This document shows positions 44,605 through 52,938 of a stretch of DNA of 64,000 nt, in pieces. How positions within the stretch are numbered: the stretch's first letter is position 1; every line of letters starts with the position of its first letter. The notes under the pieces were generated by a model, which saw nothing but the letters and a program-made list of their open reading frames with translations, did not search any database and was not told where the DNA came from. A program made the position numbers and the translations under genes. The stretch comes from an uncultured Pseudomonadales bacterium (GTDB lineage: Bacteria; Pseudomonadota; Gammaproteobacteria; Pseudomonadales; Azotimanducaceae): assembly GCA_951813295.1 (NCBI GenBank), contig CATOTI010000002.1, forward strand, positions 3,544,522-3,608,521, in the 5' to 3' direction.

Positions 44605-44629
44605 ACAAAAGTTGTCTTGAAACTTTTGT
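44605..44629. promoter_or_regulatory. Perfect 9-bp inverted repeat between divergent genes
   Basis: ACAAAAGTT (44605-44613) and AACTTTTGT (44621-44629) are exact inverse copies seven bases apart. They lie in the 150-bp interval between the quinoprotein dehydrogenase gene and the divergent small secreted-protein gene, suiting a dimeric regulator that acts on both. AT content here is above the surroundings, as in promoters. Confidence 0.6.
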
Positions 44630-44703
44630 GGGTCGATAGTCGCGCACGTCGCACATTCGTCAGTCCGCCGGCCAACCCGGCGTACGGAGGAGGAACGAAG
44701 CAA

Positions 44704-45117
44704 GTGTTGATCACAAAGTGCCTCATCGCGTTGGCCTTCGTAGGCGTTGGCTTCATGGCGAGCGGGCAGGACGCGCCGGCAACGCAAGGCGCGCAGCAAC
44801 CCGTTCGGCCCTGGACTCATCCTGACGTCCTCGTCGAAGCGCTCAAGATTCGCATGGACGAAAGCCAGCGGCTCGAGTTTCGCGCCGCGATTACGGATTT
44901 CCTGCAAGGCTACGGCTCGGACGTCCGACGCGTACTCAACAGCAATAACCAGGCGAATCTGCCGCGCAAGATTGCAACGAAGCGTCGCAACCGCGTGAAG
45001 GAGATGGACAAAACGATGGCGGCGACGTTGACCGAAGAGCAGTACCCCCAGTACGAAGCCTATCGGAACGCGCTACTCGCCAAGATGGACGAAGAAGCCG
45101 CGCGGCGGCGTCGGTAA
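44704..45117 (+). CDS. Small secreted hypothetical protein
   Basis: A GTG at 44704, with GGAGGAACGAA just upstream, starts a 137-residue product with a signal peptide (LITKCLIALAFVGVGFMASG) and a charged, helical mature part ending AKMDEEAARRRR. The segment LTEEQYPQYEAYRNALLAKM resembles the LTxxQ pattern of Spy/CpxP-like periplasmic proteins, but the likeness is loose. It is divergent from the quinoprotein dehydrogenase and 17 bp ahead of the next small gene. Role is unknown. Confidence 0.6.
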   Translation: MLITKCLIALAFVGVGFMASGQDAPATQGAQQPVRPWTHPDVLVEALKIRMDESQRLEFRAAITDFLQGYGSDVRRVLNSNNQANLPRKIATKRRNRVKEMDKTMAATLTEEQYPQYEAYRNALLAKMDEEAARRRR

Positions 45118-45134
45118 ATCGGGAGACATAGACG

Positions 45135-45596
45135 TTGGTGCAAGTACCCAACTTCGGCGAGATCCTGGCCGCACACCTCGGCGGCGTGACCCCCGATGCG
45201 TTGCCTTACCTGCTCTCGCGCCTTGAGCGTACCGCGGCCGATCGGTATCGCGGTTGGGCGGAAGACCTTCCCGCGTACCGCGACGGCTTGCTCGAGTGCG
45301 CGGGGCGCGAAGACGAAATCGCCGATCGAATCGAGCAGGCGCTACCGCCGAGCGATGCGGGTCGCGCTGCCGTCGACGCCGTGATTCCAGAGGCCAAGGC
45401 AACCTACTACGCCGTCTTCGACGGACACCCGCCGATCGATCAGGTGGCGATTCAAGCTGGCGCGGAGCGGCAGGGGTCGATGGCGTGGCAAAACCTCAAG
45501 GCGGCGCATCCCGAACTCGGAGAGCTCATGGATGCCCTGACGGCACTCGAACTCGAAAGCGCCGACTATCTTGATGAGGTGGTACTCGCCGGCTGA
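45135..45596 (+). CDS. Hypothetical cytosolic protein, 153 residues
   Basis: The frame opens at TTG 45135 or GTG 45138 after GGGAGA, close behind the small secreted protein. The product is acidic and helical: FGEILAAHLGGVTPDALPYL, YRDGLLECAGREDEIADRIE, TYYAVFDGHPPIDQVAIQAG. No signal peptide, membrane segment or known motif is seen. It converges on the nitroreductase gene. Family is not recognised. Confidence 0.55.
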   Translation: MVQVPNFGEILAAHLGGVTPDALPYLLSRLERTAADRYRGWAEDLPAYRDGLLECAGREDEIADRIEQALPPSDAGRAAVDAVIPEAKATYYAVFDGHPPIDQVAIQAGAERQGSMAWQNLKAAHPELGELMDALTALELESADYLDEVVLAG

Positions 45597-45610
45597 CCGC
45601 TCCGTGAGCG

Positions 45611-46279
45611 TTAGATCTCGAGGGTGGCGCCGAATCGATCGGCGAAACACTGATCTTCGACCGACCGGCGAGAGATCGGCCCGTGGCCTTTGCCGCGCGG
45701 ATAGCCGATCGGCACGACACCGCATGTGTACCAGTCGTCGGGTATCTCGAGGAGTTCCTTCATTGCGTCTTCCTCGTAGCACAGGAGCGTCGTCAGCGTG
45801 CAGCCGAGCCCTTCGTTGACGCAGGCGAGCATCAGGTTTTCGACGGCCGGGTAGACGGATCCGCCCCCGACGACGGATGGGCGATCGAGCGGGGCGTCTG
45901 TAATCGCCATCATCTTCGGGTTGAAGCAGAAGACGAGCAATGCAGGTGCGGATCCGAGGTTGTCGCCGAGATGGTCGGCGGCCGCAACGGTACGTTGCTG
46001 TTTGGCCAGCTCTTCGCCCTCGAGACCTTCCAGTCGCTTTACGTAGCCCTTGCGATAGCGCTGCCAATGCGGACGGTAGAGCTCCCCGATACGCCGGCGC
46101 GTTTCGCCGTCGCGCACCACGACCATTCGCCAAGGCTGCTGGTTGCCGCCGCTCGGCGCCCACGCAGCGGCTTGCAGTACGCGACGCAGCACGTCTTCAG
46201 GAATCGGGTCCTCGCGGAGCCGGCGCACGGCTCGAAGGGTGCTCATCGCGTTGTACAGGGAGTTGTTGGTGTCGCTCAT
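45611..46279 (-). CDS. Nitroreductase family flavoprotein
   Basis: From ATG 46279 the product has 222 residues of the FMN-dependent nitroreductase family. STLRAVRRLREDPIPEDVLR then AAWAPSGGNQQPWRMVVVRD is the FMN-binding opening, and SVYPAVENLMLACVNEGLGC then TLTTLLCYEEDAMKELLEIP the typical second half. It should reduce nitro, quinone or enone compounds with NAD(P)H, or dehalogenate, in the cytosol. An upstream ATG at 46318 is possible. It is divergent from the carnitine operon. Confidence 0.88.
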   Translation of the reverse strand: MSDTNNSLYNAMSTLRAVRRLREDPIPEDVLRRVLQAAAWAPSGGNQQPWRMVVVRDGETRRRIGELYRPHWQRYRKGYVKRLEGLEGEELAKQQRTVAAADHLGDNLGSAPALLVFCFNPKMMAITDAPLDRPSVVGGGSVYPAVENLMLACVNEGLGCTLTTLLCYEEDAMKELLEIPDDWYTCGVVPIGYPRGKGHGPISRRSVEDQCFADRFGATLEI

Positions 46280-46476
46280 GGCTTCGTCTTCGTTGTTTGC
46301 GGCTACTGTAGAACGCATGGATTACCGCGCCTACCGGTTGCGCCGGAATCGTCCTGTACTGGTGTGTCGACACTGTCGAGGAATTGTTGCGGTATCGACG
46401 ACGATCTAGAGTGGCGGAACCGGCTATCTCGGGCGCCATTCATGAGCGCCCGCACGTAGAACCAGTTGAGGAAGCC

Positions 46477-47388
46477 ATGCCGCTAACCATGAATCGAGAG
46501 GTCTTCATTACTTGCGCGGTGACGGGTTCCGGGGCGACGCAGGATCGCTCGCGACACGTTCCGCGCTCGCCCGAGGAGATCGCCGACAGCGCGATTGCCG
46601 CCGCTGCGGCTGGTGCGGCGATCGTGCATTGCCACGTTCGCGATCCCGAAACCGGTGCACCGGCTCGCGATCCGAAACTCTATCGGGAGGTAGTCGATCG
46701 GATCCGGGATTCGTCCGTCGACGTCGTCGTGAACCTCACGGCCGGCATGGGTGGGGATATCGTTTTTGGTCCGCCGGAAGAACCCATGGCGCTCGATTCC
46801 GGGGGAACGGATATGGCGGGGGCGACCGAGCGGATGGCGCACGTCGCGGAGTGCCTGCCGGAGATCTGTACCCTCGACTGCGGCACGATGAACTTCGCCG
46901 AGGCGGACTACGTGATGACGAATACGCCCGGCATGTTGCGTTCGATGGGGTCGATGATGTCCGAGCTCGCGGTCAAGGTGGAGATCGAAGCCTTCGACAC
47001 CGGCCACCTCTGGTTTGCCACGCAGTTGGTCGACGAAGGCATCATCGACGGCCCGGCGCTCGTGCAGCTCTGTATGGGCGTGCCATGGGGCGCGCCGAAT
47101 GATCTCAACACCTTCATGGCGATGGTCAACGCGATCCCGGCTGGCTGGGATTGGTCGGGGTTCAGCCTGGGTGCCGATCAGATGCCGTACGTCGCCGCCG
47201 CCATTCTTGCTGGTGGGCACGTCCGTGTCGGTCTCGAGGACAACATCTGGCTCGAGCGCGGGGTGCTCGCAACGAACGCCCAGTTGGTCGAACGGGCCGT
47301 TCGGATCATCGAATCGATGGGTGCGAGTGTGCTGACTCCGCAGGAGGCTAGGGTGAGACTAGGTTTGACGAAACGTCCGCCTCGCTGA
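46477..47388 (+). CDS. Beta-keto acid cleavage enzyme (BKACE, DUF849), probably 3-dehydrocarnitine cleaving
   Basis: A 303-residue TIM-barrel protein with the BKACE marks: FITCAVTGSGATQDRS, then GAAIVHCHVRDPETGAPARD with the zinc-binding HCH pair, LTAGMGGDI, TLDCGTMNFA and WSGFSLGADQMPYVAAAILA. The family condenses a beta-keto acid with acetyl-CoA to give acetoacetate and a new CoA ester. Being directly ahead of a gamma-butyrobetaine dioxygenase and an L-carnitine dehydrogenase, it most likely converts 3-dehydrocarnitine to betainyl-CoA. GAGGAAG precedes ATG 46477. It begins the operon. Confidence 0.88.
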   Translation: MPLTMNREVFITCAVTGSGATQDRSRHVPRSPEEIADSAIAAAAAGAAIVHCHVRDPETGAPARDPKLYREVVDRIRDSSVDVVVNLTAGMGGDIVFGPPEEPMALDSGGTDMAGATERMAHVAECLPEICTLDCGTMNFAEADYVMTNTPGMLRSMGSMMSELAVKVEIEAFDTGHLWFATQLVDEGIIDGPALVQLCMGVPWGAPNDLNTFMAMVNAIPAGWDWSGFSLGADQMPYVAAAILAGGHVRVGLEDNIWLERGVLATNAQLVERAVRIIESMGASVLTPQEARVRLGLTKRPPR

Positions 47389-47396
47389 GTTCGCCG

Positions 47397-48566
47397 TTGA
47401 CGAACCGCCCGCCGCCCACGCCGGATTTCATCGACCACCCGTGGCGTCCGCTCGAATCCGCCACGCTCGCCGACGGATTCGTCACGCTGCGTTGGCCGGA
47501 CGGACTCTCGTTCCGCGCCTATTCCCTCTGGCTGCATGAAAACGCGCCTGGGATTGGTTTCGATGAGCATATTCGTGAAGGGCTTCTCGACCCGGCCGAT
47601 CTGCCCGACCCCGACGTACTGATCGAGGCTTCTGTCGCCGCCGACGGCGCGTTGGTTCTGCGTTGGACGGACGCGGCGCCGACGCGAGTGCATCCCGGCT
47701 GGCTGCGATATGTCGCCGACGGTCGGTTGGTTGCGGACGAGGCGATACCGCCGCACGCGCCCTGGACGGCGGCGATCGGCGAGCCACCGACGTTGGATGG
47801 CGTCGATATTCTCAACGGGGAGCATCAGCAGAAACGCTGGCTTCGCCATCTCGTTCGCTCCGGGGTCTGCCGACTCACGTCTACCCCGGCAAACGAGGGA
47901 TTTCTCGAGGCTTTGATCGCGACTGTCGGGCCGATCCGAGGTTCGAATTTTGGCAGCGTTTTCCATGTGCGCTCGAGCGTGACGCCCGATTCGACGGCCT
48001 ACACGGGGTTGAAACTCGGCCAGCACACCGATCTACCGACGCGCGAGTCACCGCCGGGGTATCAGTTCCTCCACTGTCTGGCTAATACCGTCTCGGGTGG
48101 AAGCTCGCGCCTGACCGACGGTCTGGCTGTCGCGCAGGCACTGGCGGACGAAGAGCCCGAGGCTTACGAGCTCTTGACCCGCGCCAACTGGGTTTTCATG
48201 AACCGCGCCGTCGACGCTGAACACCGATGGGAGGGTCCCATCATCGAGCCACCGGTCGATGGGCGCCCGCTGACGGTGCGTGCGTTCTATCCCGTCCGTA
48301 GTGCGCCTCGGATGCCAGACGCGCGGATTCCGGCGGCGTATCGAGCGCTGAAGGTCTTTTCGCGCTATGCGCGCGACGCCCGCTTCCAGATCACGTTTTC
48401 GTTCCGGCCCGGCGATCTCCTCGGGTTCGACAATCGGCGTGTGCTGCATGGTCGGGATGCGTTCGACGGTACCCAGGGCGCACGGTTCCTCACCGGCTGC
48501 TATGTCGATCACGACGAGATTTATTCGCGCCTGCGGGTGCTCGAACGACTGGACGATACACCGTGA
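47397..48566 (+). CDS. Gamma-butyrobetaine dioxygenase (2-oxoglutarate dependent)
   Basis: A 389-residue protein with the two-domain layout of gamma-butyrobetaine hydroxylases: an N-terminal DUF971-like part (LRWPDGLSFRAYSLWLHENA) and a TauD-fold oxygenase. Metal ligands appear in GLKLGQHTDLPTRES (HxD) and NRRVLHGRDAFDG (distal His), and GARFLTGCYVD supplies the 2-oxoglutarate arginine. It should hydroxylate gamma-butyrobetaine to L-carnitine in the cytosol. The TTG start is eight bases after the BKACE stop, and its stop overlaps the carnitine dehydrogenase start by four bases. The zinc-binding cysteines of the eukaryotic enzyme are absent, as in many bacterial forms. Confidence 0.88.
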   Translation: MTNRPPPTPDFIDHPWRPLESATLADGFVTLRWPDGLSFRAYSLWLHENAPGIGFDEHIREGLLDPADLPDPDVLIEASVAADGALVLRWTDAAPTRVHPGWLRYVADGRLVADEAIPPHAPWTAAIGEPPTLDGVDILNGEHQQKRWLRHLVRSGVCRLTSTPANEGFLEALIATVGPIRGSNFGSVFHVRSSVTPDSTAYTGLKLGQHTDLPTRESPPGYQFLHCLANTVSGGSSRLTDGLAVAQALADEEPEAYELLTRANWVFMNRAVDAEHRWEGPIIEPPVDGRPLTVRAFYPVRSAPRMPDARIPAAYRALKVFSRYARDARFQITFSFRPGDLLGFDNRRVLHGRDAFDGTQGARFLTGCYVDHDEIYSRLRVLERLDDTP

Positions 48567-49987
48567 CGAACTCGTCGCGGACGGTGGCGATCATTGGTGC
48601 TGGCGTCATCGGTGGTGGTTGGGCCGCGCGTTTTCTGTTGCATGGCTGGGACGTTCGGATCTTTGATCCGGGCGCCGACGTCGAGCGCCAGGCGGACGAG
48701 ATTCTCGACAACGCCCGACGGTCGTTGCCGGGCCTGTACGACGTGCCCTTACCCGACGAGGGTGAACTCTCTTGGTGTGACAGCATCGCCTCGGCCGTCG
48801 AAGCGGCCGACTGGATCCAGGAAAGCGTGCCCGAACGCCTGGACGCGAAGCATGCGGCCATTCGAGCGATTCATGCTGCATCGCGGCCCGATGCGATCCT
48901 GGCGTCTTCGACGTCGGGTTTCAGGCCGTCGGAGCTCTCGCCGGCCGGCGATGACGTTCCTCTTGTGGTCGCACATCCCTATAACCCGGTCTACCTATTG
49001 CCACTCGTGGAACTGGTGCCGCATGCGAAGACGGCCACCGCCGTCGTCGAGCGGGCCGAGATACTGCTGTCATCGGTGGGCATGAAATCGGTGCGCCTGA
49101 AGAAGGAAATCGATGCGCACATCGGTGATCGATTGCTGGAATCGCTGTGGCGGGAAGCGCTCTGGCTCGTTAAGGACGATTACGCAACGACGGCGGAGAT
49201 CGACGACATCATTCGCTTTTCGTTCGGCATCCGTTGGGCGCAGATGGGTCTCTTCGAGACCTATCGAATCGCCGGCGGCGAAGCCGGGATGAAGCACTTC
49301 ATCGCCCAGTTCGCGCCCGCGCTTGGCTGGCCGTGGAGCCGTCTAACCGACGTTCCCGAACTCGATGACGATCTCACCGAGAAGATCGCCGCTCAGTCGG
49401 ATGAGCAGTCGGGCCGATATTCGATCCGCGAACTGGAAGGAAAGCGCGACGCCAATCTCGTCGCGCTGATGCGGGCCCTCAAGGGGCAGCGTTGGGGTGT
49501 CGGTGAGTTCCTGAATCGGTTCGATCGGAATCTGGCGCAAAGCGAGACGGATGTCGTCGAACCGATCGTTTCCTTTGAGGTTGTCGCACCATCGAGTTGG
49601 TGTGACCCGCATGGTTTTGTCCTCGAAACGGCATACCGACACCTCGTCGATCAGGCTCTCGATAAGTTCCTGACCACGGTGGGTTGCGACGACGACTACC
49701 AACGGACGGGGTTCGGGTTTTGGGTGACCGATACGACGATCCGGCGTACGGACGATGCCAGGGTTGGGAAAACCTTGCGGGTGGTGAGCCGTGCCATCGA
49801 GCGTGTCGATCAGAAGATCCACGTCGTATGCGAAATCGTGGTTGGCGCACGTGTCATCGCGACCGATGAGCGATCGCTCGCGCACGTCCATCTGGCGACA
49901 CGCGAGATCGCCGAGCTCCCAGACACGTTACGTTTGACACTCGACGCCGCTGTGCGCCGACATCGGCGGCTACCGCGCGGCGATTGA
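48563..49987 (+). CDS. lcdH: L-carnitine dehydrogenase with fused thioesterase domain
   Basis: The first 320 residues are a 3-hydroxyacyl-CoA-dehydrogenase-type fold: VAIIGAGVIGGGWAARFL, then DAILASSTSGFRPSELSPAG, VAHPYNPVYLLPLVELVPHA and HIGDRLLESLWREALWLVKD, all close to L-carnitine 3-dehydrogenases. Residues about 340-470 are a hot-dog thioesterase (SWCDPHGFVLETAYRHLVDQ). The fused form is known to release betaine from betainyl-CoA. It therefore supplies two steps: carnitine to dehydrocarnitine (NAD) and CoA ester hydrolysis. GTG start overlaps the upstream stop (GTGA). Gene order with BKACE and the dioxygenase supports the role. Confidence 0.9.
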   Translation: MTNSSRTVAIIGAGVIGGGWAARFLLHGWDVRIFDPGADVERQADEILDNARRSLPGLYDVPLPDEGELSWCDSIASAVEAADWIQESVPERLDAKHAAIRAIHAASRPDAILASSTSGFRPSELSPAGDDVPLVVAHPYNPVYLLPLVELVPHAKTATAVVERAEILLSSVGMKSVRLKKEIDAHIGDRLLESLWREALWLVKDDYATTAEIDDIIRFSFGIRWAQMGLFETYRIAGGEAGMKHFIAQFAPALGWPWSRLTDVPELDDDLTEKIAAQSDEQSGRYSIRELEGKRDANLVALMRALKGQRWGVGEFLNRFDRNLAQSETDVVEPIVSFEVVAPSSWCDPHGFVLETAYRHLVDQALDKFLTTVGCDDDYQRTGFGFWVTDTTIRRTDDARVGKTLRVVSRAIERVDQKIHVVCEIVVGARVIATDERSLAHVHLATREIAELPDTLRLTLDAAVRRHRRLPRGD

Positions 49988-50073
49988 CGACGCGGCTCGG
50001 CGGATTGTTGGATGATGTCGCGTTTTGGGCGGCGGAGCCGGTCGCTCACGAACACACGACCCTTGGAGCCGAA

Positions 50074-50832
50074 ATGCTGTTAATCGACGATGTCGATCAC
50101 GTCCGCACGATCACTCTCAATCGCCCTGAAGCGATGAATGCGTTCTGCGGCGCCCTATTCGACGCACTCACGGACGCGTTGCTCGACGCGGGACAGGAAG
50201 AACGCGTACGCGTCGTCGTCGTCACGGGCGCTGGTCGAGCATTCTCGACCGGGCTCGATCTCAGCGAGGTCGGTCAGGACGTCGAACCGCCCAAGCATGG
50301 TGTCCCGGGTCTCTTTGAGGCACTCATCGATTTCCCGAAGCCACTGATCCTCGCGATCAATGGCTTCGGGATCGGGTTCGGCGCGACGATGATCGGGCTG
50401 GCGGACGTTGCCTACATGGCGTCCGGTGCGCGGCTGCGCTGTCCCTTCACCTCGCTCGGTGTCGTCGGCGAGGCCGCGAGCACTGTGCTGTTTCCGCGCT
50501 TGATGGGACGTCAGGCGGCCAGTTGGATGCTCTACTCCTCCGCCTGGCTCGACGCGGAGGAGGCAAAGTCGGTCGGGCTCGTACTCGATGTCTTTCCCGA
50601 CGATTCGTTCCTTGCCGAGGTCGCGGAACGCGCGGCAACCATCGCCAACAATTCACCCGTCGCGTTGTTGCGATCCAAGGAACTCGTCATGGGACCCTAT
50701 CGCGACGAGATCAGAGCAGCGATCAAGGCCGAAAACTTGGTTTTTGAGGAGTTGATGGGCGGACCGGACAACCGAGAAGCCATCGACGCGTTTCTCGAGA
50801 AACGTGCACCGAACTTCACGACCCGTGACTGA
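50074..50832 (+). CDS. Enoyl-CoA hydratase/isomerase family protein
   Basis: The 252-residue crotonase-fold product has VRTITLNRPEAMNAFCGALF, then VVVTGAGRAFSTGLDLSEVG with the oxyanion A-F-S-x-G-x-D-L motif, and FGIGFGATMIGLADVAYMAS. A catalytic glutamate is likely in SLGVVGEAAS. Family members hydrate or isomerise acyl-CoA esters. Its place behind the carnitine dehydrogenase, 86 bp downstream, and ahead of a CaiB-like transferase suggests a crotonobetainyl-CoA or related substrate, as with CaiD, but this is inference. ATG 50074 is family-supported; GGAG lies upstream. Confidence 0.85.
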   Translation: MLLIDDVDHVRTITLNRPEAMNAFCGALFDALTDALLDAGQEERVRVVVVTGAGRAFSTGLDLSEVGQDVEPPKHGVPGLFEALIDFPKPLILAINGFGIGFGATMIGLADVAYMASGARLRCPFTSLGVVGEAASTVLFPRLMGRQAASWMLYSSAWLDAEEAKSVGLVLDVFPDDSFLAEVAERAATIANNSPVALLRSKELVMGPYRDEIRAAIKAENLVFEELMGGPDNREAIDAFLEKRAPNFTTRD

Positions 50833-50851
50833 ATCGAGCGGAATAGGATCA

Positions 50852-52114
50852 ATGGCGGCGCCACAACCCCTCGCGGGTTTTCGCGTCATCGAGATGGGCA
50901 CCGCGATCCAGGGGCCTGCCGCGGGCGTCTACCTCTCCGACATGGGTGCGGAGGTGATCAAGATCGAGCCACCGCTCGGTGACGCGAGTCGTTTCCACCG
51001 TGGGGTCAACAATCAGTCCCCGCCGGAAACGCCGGGTGCGATGTTCATCGCCGGGAATCGCGGTAAACGTTCGGTTTGTCTCGACATCCACACCGACATC
51101 GGTATCGATGTCGTGCGGCGACTGCTGCAGGGCGCTGATGTATTCATGAGCAACTACCGTGCGCCGTTCCTGCGCCGCGTCGGTCTCGACTACGAAACGC
51201 TAGGACCCTCGCATCCTCGCCTGGTCTACGCGGTCGTCAATGGGTTCGGGCCGCTGGGACCAGACGCCGATCGGCCGATGGTGGAAGTCGCCATCCAGGC
51301 GCGAGGCGGGTTGGCGAGCCTGACGGGACCCGCGGACGGTCTGCCGACGCCGGCGGGGGCGACCATCGCGGATGCCGCGGGGGCGATGCAGTTTGCGCTC
51401 GCGATCGTGACCGGCTTGCTCGCGCGAGAGCGCGACGGCCAGGGGCAATATGTCGCCACCTCCAGTCTCGGGGCACAGCTTTGGCTGCAGTCGTGGGAGG
51501 TACAGCAATGCCTTTTGACCGGCGTCCCGCTGACGCGGGCGGGTAGTCATATGCCCAATATTCGTGGTCCGTGGGGCGTCTACGAGGCAAGTGACGGGGG
51601 TTTGTTTCTCTTCACTTTGATCGACAACGCCGCGTGGCAAGATTTTTTCGTGTTTGGTCAGCTACCCGAAGTTTCTAGTGATCCGAACTGGGACGATCCG
51701 GCGAAACGGATGGGCGCCGTTCCGCAGGCGCAGACCGATACCGCGGTGGTTGAAATCCGCACGATGATGCGTCGCGCGTTCGCGAACCGGACCACGACGG
51801 AGTGGGAGGCGTTCTTCCGCTCGCGTGATGACGTGATCGTCGAGCGCGTCCAGCATCACGGTGAGGTCGTGGACGACCCTCAGACGGTCGCGAACGAATA
51901 CGTCGTACCAATGGATTTCGACGGCATCGGCGCGTCGCGCGTTGTCGGTAATCTGGTTGGCCTCAGCCGGACGCCGGGGTCGTTGAAAGGCGCGCCGCCG
52001 GCGTTAGGCGAGGCGACGGAAGATGTCATGCGCGAGCTCGGTTTCGCGGATTCGGAAGTCGCCACGGTCGTTGAACAAACGCGCGCGATTCGCGAAGCAG
52101 CGCTAGGAGGATAG
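50852..52114 (+). CDS. CaiB/BaiF-type CoA-transferase (class III)
   Basis: A 420-residue protein with the class III start GFRVIEMGTAIQGPAAGVYL then SDMGAEVIKIEPPLGDASRF, and NRGKRSVCLDIHTDIG. The stretch RPMVEVAIQARGGLASLTGP aligns with the catalytic YDxxxQAxxG region, placing a glutamate where the family has its CoA-carrying aspartate. If the alignment is right the enzyme would be atypical. It could activate carnitine, crotonobetaine or another acid with CoA. ATG 50852 is used; a GTG at 50825, overlapping the hydratase stop, is an alternative start. It is part of the carnitine operon strand. Confidence 0.83.
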   Translation: MAAPQPLAGFRVIEMGTAIQGPAAGVYLSDMGAEVIKIEPPLGDASRFHRGVNNQSPPETPGAMFIAGNRGKRSVCLDIHTDIGIDVVRRLLQGADVFMSNYRAPFLRRVGLDYETLGPSHPRLVYAVVNGFGPLGPDADRPMVEVAIQARGGLASLTGPADGLPTPAGATIADAAGAMQFALAIVTGLLARERDGQGQYVATSSLGAQLWLQSWEVQQCLLTGVPLTRAGSHMPNIRGPWGVYEASDGGLFLFTLIDNAAWQDFFVFGQLPEVSSDPNWDDPAKRMGAVPQAQTDTAVVEIRTMMRRAFANRTTTEWEAFFRSRDDVIVERVQHHGEVVDDPQTVANEYVVPMDFDGIGASRVVGNLVGLSRTPGSLKGAPPALGEATEDVMRELGFADSEVATVVEQTRAIREAALGG

Positions 52115-52118
52115 GTCG

Positions 52119-52850
52119 ATGGAACTTTGGACGGCGGCGACGCCCAACGGGTGGAAGGTCAACATCATGGTGGAGGAACTCGCCGAAGCCGGCGTGAATC
52201 TGCCGGCGCTCGAGATTCGTAGCATCGACCTCATGGCGGGTGAGCAGTTCTCCGATGCGTTTTCTCGCCACAACCCCAATCAGAAAATCCCGGTTCTGAT
52301 CGATGGCGATTCGTCGATCATGGAGAGCTGCGCGATCTTGCAGTACCTCGGTGAGCAATACCCGAGCGAGCTCTTGCCGACGGACAGAGCCGCTCGTTGG
52401 GATGTGCTGCAGTGGCTCTACTGGCAGGCGGCCAACGTCGGCCCGATCTTCGGTAACAAGCTGAGCTACACGCGTTATATGGACGATATCGACGAGGTTC
52501 AGAAGGATCATCCGCTCGAACGTTTCGGGAAGGAGGGGCGTCGGTTGGCATCGGTGCTCAATCAGCGTCTCAAGGGACGCGAGTACGTCTGCGGCAACCA
52601 CCTGACGATTGCGGACATCGCCATCTACCCGTGGTTGCGGGGCTGGAAGTGGAGCAAGGTCAACGTCAGCGACATGCCGAACGTGCTCGCCTGGATCGAT
52701 CGCGTGCGAGCCCGACCAGCGGTGGAACGTGGCCTCTCTTATGGCGTCCCGAAGGAAGAAATCGATCAGTGGAGCGAGGAACGTAAGGCGCGCTACCGAA
52801 AGAGCGGCGCGTCGATTGCGTCCAATCAGAACTTGAAGTCAGAGGTTTGA
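52119..52850 (+). CDS. Glutathione S-transferase (YfcG/Ure2-like)
   Basis: A 243-residue cytosolic GST. It starts MELWTAATPNGWKVNIMVEE, the nu-class TPNGxKV active-site pattern, and has NPNQKIPVLID then SIMESCAILQYLGEQYP for glutathione binding. The C-terminal helical domain includes HLTIADIAIYPWLRGWKW. Nu-class members act as disulfide reductases or peroxidases. It starts four bases after the CoA-transferase stop, so it is in the same operon, though its link with carnitine breakdown is unclear. AGGAGG precedes its ATG. Confidence 0.9.
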   Translation: MELWTAATPNGWKVNIMVEELAEAGVNLPALEIRSIDLMAGEQFSDAFSRHNPNQKIPVLIDGDSSIMESCAILQYLGEQYPSELLPTDRAARWDVLQWLYWQAANVGPIFGNKLSYTRYMDDIDEVQKDHPLERFGKEGRRLASVLNQRLKGREYVCGNHLTIADIAIYPWLRGWKWSKVNVSDMPNVLAWIDRVRARPAVERGLSYGVPKEEIDQWSEERKARYRKSGASIASNQNLKSEV

Positions 52851-52938
52851 TTGCGTGCCGCGATGCGGCTCGGAATCGACTTATGGTTCATCCGTAACGC
52901 TGACGGCGAAACGTTGACCTGGACGAATCGGTCGGAAG

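Noticed and set aside
46364..46373. GTGTCGACAC palindrome between the nitroreductase and carnitine operon genes
   Set aside because: A 10-bp self-complementary word is expected by chance in GC-rich DNA and has no extended symmetry.
46477..52850. The anaerobic caiTABCDE carnitine pathway
   Set aside because: Only CaiB- and CaiD-like proteins occur; the oxygen-dependent dioxygenase and carnitine dehydrogenase show an aerobic route.
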